Under the pieces are notes generated by a model that did not search any database, was not told the DNA's origin, and saw only the letters and a program-made list of their open reading frames with translations. The position numbers and the translations under genes are program-made. 64,000 nt of DNA, from assembly GCF_030247185.1 (NCBI RefSeq), contig NC_080572.1:36310516-36374515 (forward strand), written 5' to 3'. This document shows, in pieces, positions 44,731 to 54,699 of the stretch (the first letter of the stretch is position 1; each line of letters opens with the position of its first letter). The stretch is from Malaya genurostris (Eukaryota; Arthropoda; Insecta; Diptera; Culicidae).

Positions 44731-45023
44731 CAGAGTTGCCAGGTTATTTTTTCAAAAATTGTCAAAACTCAAAAATTTATCTGGTTTTGTCTGGGTCTAC
44801 TATATACAAGCAAATTTTTACCGGGCTTCATTTTCAGTGAGCAAAAAAAAAGGTCTCCCCACCTATCGTATACAGGCCAAAACCGTAAAGATCTAGTAAG
44901 ATCTGACTAAATCTAGAAAAAAATGAAAAGTCTGGAAAAATTTGGAAAATCTGGCAAAAGATCTGGTTAGTTTGAGTGTCTGGCGAAACGAGGAAAGTCA
45001 AATCTGGCAACCTGGCAACGCTG
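44731..45023. mobile_element. hAT-type MITE with 'CTGGCAAA' words (copy 6)
   Basis: The ends 'CAGAGTTGCCAGGTT' and 'AACCTGGCAACGCTG' are flanked by TTCGCATT on both sides. It corresponds to 38780-39088. Confidence 0.9.
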
Positions 45024-45067
45024 TTCGCATTGCCGTTCGTAATTGAATGTGTTAGTGACGGTACAAA

Positions 45068-45260
45068 TCTGCCTTTTTTCGGTTTTCGGTGCCATCTAGC
45101 TGACGGTGTCTCGCACGTTCAGAGTAGCTGCTTTAACTTAAATGACGCTATTTCTCACATCACATTTCATTTTATACCTGCTACTGGTAACGGTGTAGGG
45201 ACCTCCCCTTCGCAGAACGGGAAACAGTAAGACGATATAAAAGAGAGAGTTAGTATAGCA
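45068..45260. promoter_or_regulatory. Captured divergent H2B/H2A promoter (copy 6)
   Basis: The H2B start (ATG at 45093-45095, minus; M-A-P-K-T) has its TATA 'TTTATA' at 45171-45176. The H2A TATA 'TATAAA' lies at 45236-45241 on the plus strand, followed by 'AGAGAGAGTTAG'. A hAT MITE (45266-45504) now separates this TATA from H2A. Confidence 0.65.
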
Positions 45261-45265
45261 GCAGC

Positions 45266-45504
45266 CAGCGATGTCAGATCTACGGAAATCTCCGTAGATC
45301 TACGGATTCGAACATTTTCTACGGATCTACGGATCCGTAGTCAAAATCTACGGAAATTTATTTTTTTCTACGGAAATTAAAATTTATCAACGAACGGAAA
45401 CTAGTTTTGTCTGGCGAACAAATAAAAAAAAGCTTTCCACCGCGAGAGCTTCCGAGAAAAATGCCAATCTACGGAAATGACACTACTGCTATCTGGCATC
45501 GCTG
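45266..45504. mobile_element. hAT-type MITE with 'CTACGGA' words (copy 6)
   Basis: The ends 'CAGCGATGTCAGAT' and 'ATCTGGCATCGCTG' are flanked by GCAGCAGC at 45258-45265 and 45505-45512. It corresponds to 38298-38536. Confidence 0.88.
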
Positions 45505-45553
45505 GCAGCAGCCAGTAATACTGAATTGGCTGTCGAGCTGTTAACAGCATCTT

Positions 45554-45817
45554 GTGGAATTTTTACACAGAAACACGCACACAGGAGGAAGAGTTAAGGG
45601 CAAGGCAAAATCCCGCTCGAACCGTGCTGGTCTGCAGTTCCCAGTTGGCAAAATCCATCGTCTGCTCCGAAAGGGAAACTACGCAGAGCGTGTCGGTGCC
45701 GGTGCATCGGTCTATCTGGCGGCAGTGATGGAGTACTTGGCTGCCGAAGTGTTGGAATTGGCCGGTAATGCTGCCCGTGACAACAAGAAAACGAAAATCA
45801 TCCCTCGCCATCCGTAA
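45554..45817 (+). pseudogene. Histone H2A pseudogene (copy 6)
   Basis: 87 residues, the same protein as in copy 4: 'KGKAKSRSNRAGLQFPVG', 'GNYAERVGAGASVYLAAVM' and 'ELAGNAARDNKKTK', ending early after 'PRHP'. The normal start and the C-terminal third are missing. The 3' stem-loop follows at 45839. Identical disabling changes in copies 4 and 6 show they arose before the two copies separated. Confidence 0.9.
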
Positions 45818-45838
45818 CGATGAGGAGTTGAAAACCCC

Positions 45839-45852
45839 GTCCTTTTCAGGAC
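45839..45852 (+). terminator. Histone mRNA 3' stem-loop (copy 6)
   Basis: 'GTCCTTTTCAGGAC', a perfect stem with a TTTC loop, follows the truncated H2A. It is the processing signal of replication-dependent histone mRNAs. Confidence 0.8.
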
Positions 45853-46173
45853 GACCACATCACTGTGATAAAGAAATATTTAGGATTGCTTTAAGTTTAG
45901 CCAGTTCTGATACGCCTGGAAAGTAGAATGCGCAAATCAAGTGGAAACATTTGTTCATCTCTTTCATTTGTTCAATTTGTTCAACTCTGTTTCGCACGGC
46001 ATATTTGTATACTAGTATAAAGATGTGTTCAAAATCATCACTTTCGCTTTCGCATTGCCGTTCGTAATTAAATGTGTTAGTGACGGTGCAAATTAATTTA
46101 GCTTCCATCTTGATGAATCTTTTGGTAGGAAATATTGAGATCTGAGATGGTTCTCGTGTGTGTCTTGTTTCAG

Positions 46174-46352
46174 CAATGGTCCTTGCTGGACTTTTTGGCT
46201 GCCGATTTTCGGTGTCATTGTGCTGACGGTGTCTCGTGCATTCAGATCGGGAAACAGTGAAACGAAAGGTCCTCGATGTTGCTCTCGTGTGTCTTGTTTC
46301 GGGAACAGTTGCTCAGCAAATGGCAGGAAAAATGAACCACTCAACTTTTATA
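46174..46352 (-). pseudogene. Second histone H2B 5' fragment with TATA box (copy 6)
   Basis: Minus strand: 'TATAAA' at 46347-46352, ATG at 46216-46218, then a decayed lysine-rich H2B tail. It corresponds to 37450-37630. Confidence 0.55.
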
Positions 46353-46839
46353 TGTATTATCTTGTATAGATGCAGATATCTCGCGTTCTGATTGGCTGGT
46401 GCTGTCATAGGTTAAATCGAACAGGTTTTTCAATAGTGTACTATTGAAAAACTGCAATGTTGTTGCAATACACGTTCAAGTTAAAAATTTTCGATTCTAT
46501 TGGTAGTTAGATTATAAAAATCCTTCTACAGATCACTGAGCTATGCGCTTTCAAAATACGAGAAAGGCAAACGCGCCTTATGAATTATCTTCTATGATAG
46601 TCGTTTTTACCAAACACTTCAGAAAAATTTAATTTTGAACTATTTGAGAATATGTCACAGAACTGAAAATTTTATTATAAAATTGTGATCATATTTCCGA
46701 TGGTGTGTTATGAATTATGTTGACTCATTAGATATAACATGAGATATTCACAATCAAAAACTTATCACTCTCTCAGAGGGTAAATTTTGAAAAGGCGCCC
46801 CATAGTAAAGTAAGTCGTATTCACGACAAAAAAAAACTG

Positions 46840-47290
46840 GAGAGATGAAGGTAAAAGAATCGCGCGCAGCCAAATGCTCTACAAACAAGTTAATTCAATG
46901 ATCAGCAAAACGAACACAGTGCTTGTTGATCTAGAGATGAAGGAACAGGAACTGATGCAACAAGTGAGCGCTGTCAAAAAACGTACTACTGATGATGATG
47001 GGCCAACAGCCGTTGTTAGCGAGGAATTGGTGCGAATCGATGAACTGATTTCGGTTATAAAAAAAGTAAGGTTAAAAAAAACATTTTAAATTATGATAAA
47101 CAATCTCATATGTTTTTCAGCAGATTCTAGATGATTTCCGATTAGACCAAATTTCAAAAATCCTTTGTCAAAATTGACAACGATCACGATGGCATATCAA
47201 AGTGGAAGATGTTTGCAACTGATTTGAGTGTTTCTTCTAGCGATCGTCAAACAAGTAAAAGAAACGGTACGAAGGTCGGTTCATTAATAA
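46840..47290 (+). pseudogene. LETM1-like gene fragment with a retained intron
   Basis: Exon part one (46840-47067) reads 'WRDEGKRIARSQ', 'VNSMISKTNTVLVDLEMKEQ' and 'RIDELISVIKK', a coiled coil like the C-terminal region of LETM1 (mitochondrial inner-membrane cation exchanger). A GTAAGG...TTTTTCAG intron (47068-47121) follows. Exon part two gives 'QILDDFRLDQISKI', a one-base frameshift, then 'KIDNDHDG', an EF-hand loop, then a second shift before 'IKVEDV'. The order coiled coil then EF hand fits LETM1. Retaining the intron means it came from DNA duplication or capture, not reverse transcription. It is cut off by copy 6 on the left and a SINE on the right. Confidence 0.6.
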
Positions 47291-47300
47291 GTCAGAATAA

Positions 47301-47454
47301 TTTTTTTGTTTCGATTATAGATATTTTAACCTTAAGGTCATTTGCCTCTTCGGGCCAGAAAAATTTTCTGACCCTATGTGCGGGGATGGGAATCGAACCC
47401 AAGTGGGCTGCGTGAAAGGGCATCGACTTACCCATCACGCTATACCCGTCCCCT
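47301..47454 (-). mobile_element. tRNA-derived SINE (inverted relative of 14576-14731)
   Basis: B box complement 'GGAATCGAACC' at 47389-47399, body 'AAAAATTTTCTGACCCTATG', and a T-rich tail toward 47301. It interrupts the LETM1-like fragment. Confidence 0.85.
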
Positions 47455-48069
<615 letters not shown>

Positions 48070-48346
48070 CATTCTTACATACGGGAAATTTCTAGAATTG
48101 AAAACGGACAGAGGAACCGAATACAAAAATGAGGTTCTGGATCAAATTTGTAAACAACTTAAATTTAAACAAACCTTTTCAACTGCTTATCATCCTCAGA
48201 CAATTGGCTGTTTGGAAAGGAACCACAGATGTCTTAACGAGTATTTTCGATCCTTTATCAACGAACATCAATCTGACTGGGATGATTGGCTACAGTTTTA
48301 TGAATTTACATACAACACAACACCACATTCAGATCATGGGTACACA

Positions 48347-51115
48347 CAGGGCCGGTGAAAGAGGTGGGTACGGTGGGTAGCACTACCCACCCGAAAATTC
48401 CAAAGGCGGGTAATTACCCACCTGAAATTTCGAACAAAAACAATGGAAATATTAGCATTATTCATAATAATAAAAATATTTTTATTGTAATTCGGAATAA
48501 TAAATAAAATCAAAATTATAGAATGTTAGTTCTCAAGGTAGAGCAAGGATGTGAAAATATACCGCAGAAAGGTGAGACGTGACAAGGGTCATTTGAGCAA
48601 GCAGAAATCTTTTAGTAACTTAACTTTTCCCTTCCAGCAAAGCAGCCGAGCTTAAACATCTCATCAATGCGAATCACTCGGGTCTCTGAGATACCGCAAA
48701 ATACCGATAAAGGTATTTTACTCTTTACATTCCGAACCGGCAAAAGAATGCAGTAGCAAGTAGAAAGTAACAACTTTTGGTAGCTTTGCCGAAATAGTAA
48801 ATAGTAGAAGATCTTTATCGGATTTTTTTGGGGGATGTTTAAGGTCGACTCCTCTTGTAAAAAGTGAAAGTTAAGTTACTAAACGATTTCTGCATGATGA
48901 AATGAACCTTGTCACATCTCACCCTCTATATCTTTACATGGAGAAAATCACTCAAAATCTTTTGACGTAGGACTACGTTTTTTTTACTCAATAATATAAT
49001 ATAATTTTAACGCACACTGCTAAAGCTCTAAGATGCCAAGGGTATTTTCTAATCGTAAGTAACGACTGACTTGAAACTAGAATAGTATCATTAGGAAATA
49101 TCGTATCGGGGTCGCGAATTCTCGAAAATTCAACTTTCAGGTGGCGATCGGCAGTGGCCGGTGAATTGAATATAGCATGAGAGTCTTCCAGATGGCGTTG
49201 GTAAATATCTATGTTGGCCGCATCATTCTGTCCGTGTGGGTCCGCGGGAAACACCCCCAGGCTACAAAAACCCGGCGGGTGGCCCGCAGCCTAGTCATCG
49301 ACTGGAGCGGTCTTCCGTTGTCGGTGATGGTGATGTTACAGAAGAGAATGAAAGAGAAGTAAATATTGTGGAAAACGAGGTGAAAAGGGGGTGTGGGAAC
49401 AACATGTCTAAATACGACAGAGATCTAATTAGTTGCCATCGAGATGGTGAAGAGACGGGGAAAAGGAGAATGAAAAAGCTAGTGACAAAAAAAAGATCTT
49501 GTTAGTTCCAATAAAGATGGTGGACAGGGACGAAGATCGAGAGAGTCGGGCGGATGACAACGTTTTTTTTTATACCGGTGTGCGAATTCAGAATACTGAG
49601 AACCGTACAAACAGTGCTCAGGTTTTGAACATCTATATCTCAATCATTTTTAATTAATTTTCCATATCATTACATAAACTGCATTAAAAATATTTCTATA
49701 CTTCGATTGGAGTTGATGAATCTATATCTATAAAATCATATTTCAAATAATTGGTGATCGAAACTTCAGTTAGTAACGAAAATCTTAGTCATGGTTTCTT
49801 CTAACAAATACATACAAGTTCACGGTTTCCATTAAATTTCTGCGTTTCAATTAGTGTGCTCGCTGTTAAGAAAATCACTTATACAAACCAAGATTCTGTA
49901 TCGAATCAACTAGAACTCTGTGTGGTTCAGAAAAGAAGTAAAAGTTACTAACACATTGTTCAAACAGTCCATGAACTAACCAGAAAAACATAATTTCGTG
50001 TTTAGGCATATTTTTTATTCATCAATATTATCATGTTCAAATGACATGCAATCGTTCTAGCACTTTATTAATTTTTCAATACCATCCTTATGGAATGATT
50101 TGTCAATGGCCTAAACATCGGCTTCAGTTGCGGCGATGACTGTTTTATTCGAACCAAATATTTTGCCCTGGTGTGTCTTTTTCTGATCAGCAAAGGACAA
50201 GCAATCGCTGGGGGCTAGGTAATTGTGAATAACGCGGGTGAGGAAACAGATCGCAGCCTAATTTGTTTAATTTCGTTTTTGTTTTCATCGACTTATGGCA
50301 CGGTGCATTGTCTTGGTTAACGGTGAATCACTTTTGATGGTACTTTCCTGTTCAAGATAGTCGATATTGATTATACCTCGAACATCTAAAAAAATATGCC
50401 ATGATTGTTCCAGCTACCTGTTACGTTTTCAGATGGCTTTCCGAGTCTGAATGCTGGTATGACTCCGGATAAAAACGTGGATCCACCATGTTTCGTCCAC
50501 TGTTTCATACCACGCAACTTTCAGTTCATGTGCTAACGATCTCAGCATATCTAATCTCACGAGCTTTCATTTTACGTTCATACATCACGTTCATCAAAAC
50601 TTGCTTAATTTTTTCCGTTTGACTGCTTCATTTAGCCACGTTCAAAATCAGAATACCACAAACCTTCATTTTTAATGGATCCTAGTGGGGAAAACACTTC
50701 TCAAGCTATAGCTGTGCTTGCGCGTATTTTCCCTTTAAAAAGCGATGTTTTAGCAACACACGGAATTCGTTATTTCCATTTTTCATAAATGAATTAGTAA
50801 CGTCACTTATATGTCGATAGATTCAGTGTTCGTAGCTATTGATGTTAAATGTTCTTTGAAGGATGGTACTTTGAATTGAAAACAAATATTGGCAGTGAGT
50901 TTGAAACCAGGTTAAACCAAATTTCTAATTTACGCGTTTCATGAAAAGTTTTATAGGATCAAATTTTTATTTAAAAAAAACGACTAAAGTACAGAGTGAT
51001 AAATAGAGGGATGAATATCATTTCCATTAGAATAGAGAAATACTTCAAAATAGTGGGTCGTTCTCCGCAGTATGAAAAATTGCCCACTTGGGTTTAACAT
51101 GTTTCACCGGCCCTG
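48347..51115. mobile_element. 2.77-kb hAT-type element in the gypsy-2 integrase
   Basis: The ends 'CAGGGCCGGTGAAA' and 'TTTCACCGGCCCTG' are flanked by GGTACACA at 48339-48346 and 51116-51123. Removing the element restores the integrase frame across the junction. No hAT transposase is recognisable. Frames at 48988-49254 (-) and 49177-49505 (+) overlap and have no known domain. A mariner relic is nested at about 50110-50480. Confidence 0.9.
50110..50480 (-). pseudogene. mariner transposase relic
   Basis: On the minus strand 'FTVNQDNAPCHKSMK' holds the second catalytic Asp, followed by 'LNKLGCDLFPHP' and, in a shifted frame, 'YLAPSDCLSFADQKK'. This is the usual QDNAPxH...PHPxYSPDLAPSDY pattern. 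Many stops are present. Confidence 0.75.
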
Positions 51116-51490
51116 GGTACACACCCTATGAACTGGTATTCAGTGCAAAAGCCAAATTACCACAAGAAACATATCCCGACAAAATCGAACCAGTATATAA
51201 TTTCGACCCATACAATAAGAAATTACAATATAAATTAGAGAAACCACACGAATTAACTCACAAACATCTGATACGACAAAAATAATTTAGAAAATCAACA
51301 ACAGACCATCTTGGAAACCCATTGGAAATACAAATTAAAGACATAGTTTACTTACAAAACAAAAACAGACGTAAACTCGACCCATTTTATATAGGATCAT
51401 TCAGAGTTACAAGATCCAAATTGCGAAATTCAAAACCTACAAACAAAAGAAAAATCAATTGTCACAAAAATAGACTAATTAAATTTTTTT

Positions 51491-54375
51491 AGTTTTACGT
51501 TTCGTCTTTGACTCATCAGTGCAGAGCAGTTCAAATTGAACTGCTTAGTGCTAAACTCGGCAGTTCAATTTGAACCGCTAAGCAGACGTAAAGTTTCTGC
51601 TACTTACAGAACACTTTTTGTTTTGCAACGGAGTGCAATGTCTTTTCTGACGTGCCGAACGAAAACGTGTTTTCGACTATTTCTGGCCGATGCAGGTATG
51701 GTTATTTAGGGGTTAGCCAAATTTTGTGCTAGGGCACATAACCGTTTTTATTAGTTTTACGTTTCGTCTTTGACTCATCAGTGCAGAGCAGTTCAAATTG
51801 AACTGCTTAGTGCTAAACTCGGCAGTTCAATTTGAACCGCTAAGCAGACGTAAAGTTTCTGCTACTTACAGAACACTTTTTGTTTTGCAACGGAGTGCAA
51901 TGTCTTTTCTGACGTGCCGAACGAAAACGTGTTTTCGACTATTTCTGGCCGATGCAGGTATGGTTATTTAGGGGTTAGCCAAATTTTGTGCTAGGGCACA
52001 TAACCGTTTTTATTAGTTTTACGTTTCGTCTTTGACTCATCAGTGCAGAGCAGTTCAAATTGAACTGCTTAGTGCTAAACTCGGCAGTTCAATTTGAACC
52101 GCTAAGCAGACGTAAAGTTTCTGCTACTTACAGAACACTTTTTGTTTTGCAACGGAGTGCAATGTCTTTTCTGACGTGCCGAACGAAAACGTGTTTTCGA
52201 CTATTTCTGGCCGATGCAGGTATGGTTATTTAGGGGTTAGCCAAATTTTGTGCTAGGGCACATAACCGTTTTTATTAGTTTTACGTTTCGTCTTTGACTC
52301 ATCAGTGCAGAGCAGTTCAAATTGAACTGCTTAGTGCTAAACTCGGCAGTTCAATTTGAACCGCTAAGCAGACGTAAAGTTTCTGCTACTTACAGAACAC
52401 TTTTTGTTTTGCAACGGAGTGCAATGTCTTTTCTGACGTGCCGAACGAAAACGTGTTTTCGACTATTTCTGGCCGATGCAGGTATGGTTATTTAGGGGTT
52501 AGCCAAATTTTGTGCTAGGGCACATAACCGTTTTTATTAGTTTTACGTTTCGTCTTTGACTCATCAGTGCAGAGCAGTTCAAATTGAACTGCTTAGTGCT
52601 AAACTCGGCAGTTCAATTTGAACCGCTAAGCAGACGTAAAGTTTCTGCTACTTACAGAACACTTTTTGTTTTGCAACGGAGTGCAATGTCTTTTCTGACG
52701 TGCCGAACGAAAACGTGTTTTCGACTATTTCTGGCCGATGCAGGTATGGTTATTTAGGGGTTAGCCAAATTTTGTGCTAGGGCACATAACCGTTTTTATT
52801 AGTTTTACGTTTCGTCTTTGACTCATCAGTGCAGAGCAGTTCAAATCGAACTGCTTAGTGCTAAACTCGGCAGTTCAATTTGAACCGCTAAGCAGACGTA
52901 AAGTTTCTGCTACTTACGTCTGCTTAGCGGTTCAAATTGAACTGCCGAGTTTAGCACTAAGCAGTTCAATTTGAACTGCTCTGCACTGATGAGTCAAAGA
53001 CGAAACGTAAAACTAATAAAAACGGTTATGTGCCCTAGCACAAAATTTGGCTAACCCCTAAATAACCATACCTGCATCGGCCAGAAATAGTCGAAAACAC
53101 GTTTTCGTTCGGCACGTCAGAAAAGACATTGCACTCCGTTGCAAAACAAAAAGTGTTCTGTAAGTAGCAGAAACTTTACGTCTGCTTAGCGGTTCAAATT
53201 GAACTGCCGAGTTTAGCACTAAGCAGTTCAATTTGAACTGCTCTGCACTGATGAGTCAAAGACGAAACGTAAAACTAATAAAAACGGTTATGTGCCCTAG
53301 CACAAAATTTGGCTAACCCCTAAATAACCATACCTGCATCGGCCAGAAATAGTCGAAAACACGTTTTCGTTCGGCACGTCAGAAAAGACATTGCACTCCG
53401 TTGCAAAACAAAAAGTGTTCTGTAAGTAGCAGAAACTTTACGTCTGCTTAGCGGTTCAAATTGAACTGCCGAGTTTAGCACTAAGCAGTTCAATTTGAAC
53501 TGCTCTGCACTGATGAGTCAAAGACGAAACGTAAAACTAATAAAAACGGTTATGTGCCCTAGCACAAAATTTGGCTAACCCCTAAATAACCATACCTGCA
53601 TCGGCCAGAAATAGTCGAAAACACGTTTTCGTTCGGCACGTCAGAAAAGACATTGCACTCCGTTGCAAAACAAAAAGTGTTCTGTAAGTAGCAGAAACTT
53701 TACGTCTGCTTAGCGGTTCAAATTGAACTGCCGAGTTTAGCACTAAGCAGTTCAATTTGAACTGCTCTGCACTGATGAGTCAAAGACGAAACGTAAAACT
53801 AATAAAAACGGTTATGTGCCCTAGCACAAAATTTGGCTAACCCCTAAATAACCATACCTGCATCGGCCAGAAATAGTCGAAAACACGTTTTCGTTCGGCA
53901 CGTCAGAAAAGACATTGCACTCCGTTGCAAAACAAAAAGTGTTCTGTAAGTAGCAGAAACTTTACGTCTGCTTAGCGGTTCAAATTGAACTGCCGAGTTT
54001 AGCACTAAGCAGTTCAATTTGAACTGCTCTGCACTGATGAGTCAAAGACGAAACGTAAAACTAATAAAAACGGTTATGTGCCCTAGCACAAAATTTGGCT
54101 AACCCCTAAATAACCATACCTGCATCGGCCAGAAATAGTCGAAAACACGTTTTCGTTCGGCACGTCAGAAAAGACATTGCACTCCGTTGCAAAACAAAAA
54201 GTGTTCTGTAAGTAGCAGAAACTTTACGTCTGCTTAGCGGTTCAAATTGAACTGCCGAGTTTAGCACTAAGCAGTTCAATTTGAACTGCTCTGCACTGAT
54301 GAGTCAAAGACGAAACGTAAAACTAATAAAAACGGTTATGTGCCCTAGCACAAAATTTGGCTAACCCCTAAATAA
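51491..54375. repeat. Giant palindromic array of 262-bp units
   Basis: Five full direct units begin 'AGTTTTACGTTTCGTCTTTG' at 51491, 51753, 52015, 52277 and 52539. A partial sixth from 52801 runs into a sharp inversion near 52913-52920. After that, five and a half units run in reverse to 54375. Units look identical apart from one base near 52846. Each unit contains nested palindromes such as 'CAGTTCAAATTGAACTG'. The whole is flanked by 'AGACTAATTAAA' on both sides (51472-51483 and 54376-54387), a possible target duplication. There is no coding capacity. Confidence 0.93.
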
Positions 54376-54554
54376 GACTAATTAAAGCCTAAAGACAAAA
54401 AACAACGTGCTTAATCCACCGAGCAGTGAGATGATACCTTTTTGCCTTTCTCATATAGAAAGGTTATGCAATCACTTGAAAAACTGGCTAGTGAAAATTG
54501 GCCCGGAGGGCCAAGTGTCATATACCATTCGACTCAGTTCATCGAGCTGAGCAA

Positions 54555-54556
<2 letters not shown>

Positions 54557-54642
<86 letters not shown>
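54557..54642. repeat. (TG)n microsatellite
   Basis: About 86 bp of TG inside the element above. Its position matches the short GT tract at about 9550. The Cys-Val and Thr-His frames are artefacts. Confidence 0.96.
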
Positions 54643-54647
<5 letters not shown>

Positions 54648-54699
54648 ATATGCATGTGTGTGTGTATGTGTCAAATAATCTCACTCGGAGATGGCTGAA

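Larger units (their letters stand above)
43365..46827. mobile_element. GTCGTGAATACGAC-family element, copy 6, with histone cargo
   Basis: The left end is 'GGCGGGTGGGTAATGTCAGA'-like and the right end '...AAGTCGTATTCACGAC', with A-tracts outside. It is 3.46 kb and mirrors copy 4 through all nested elements, so the two descend from one recently multiplied parent. The order is element Y, hAT MITE, H2B 5' end (-), divergent promoter, hAT MITE, H2A (+), stem-loop, second H2B 5' end (-). Confidence 0.9.
48085..54426 (+). mobile_element. 412/mdg1-like Ty3/gypsy integrase remnant (gypsy-2), split twice
   Basis: Integrase core pieces 'LKTDRGTEYKNE' (catalytic Asp) and 'IGCLERNHRCLNEYF' (catalytic Glu) run to 48346. 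The same protein resumes after a hAT at 51116 ('GYTPYELVFSAKAK'), with C-terminal parts 'DIVYLQNKNRRKLDPFYIGS' to about 51480. The palindromic array (51491-54375) is inserted after 'CTAATTAAA', and the remaining 3' sequence is 54376-54426. No protease, RT or LTR is seen. Stops are present, so it is dead. Confidence 0.75.

Noticed and set aside
45554..45817. Functional H2A gene
   Set aside because: The initiator and first residues are replaced, L-Q-L-A is deleted with a frameshift, and the C-terminal third is missing.
36974..46827. One 9.9-kb transposon with 3.5-kb terminal inverted repeats
   Set aside because: Copy 4 and copy 5 lie inside a separate hAT MITE whose GCGTCAAC duplications close at 41506, before copy 6 begins. 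The two arms are therefore independent insertions.
49177..49505. hAT transposase in the 2.77-kb element
   Set aside because: Neither plus-strand frame nor the overlapping minus-strand frame shows hAT catalytic or dimerisation motifs.
51491..54375. CRISPR array
   Set aside because: The 262-bp units are continuous, without unique spacers, and switch orientation midway; the genome is eukaryotic.
54442..54698. Cys-Val and Thr-His repeat proteins
   Set aside because: They are translations of the (TG)n tract.
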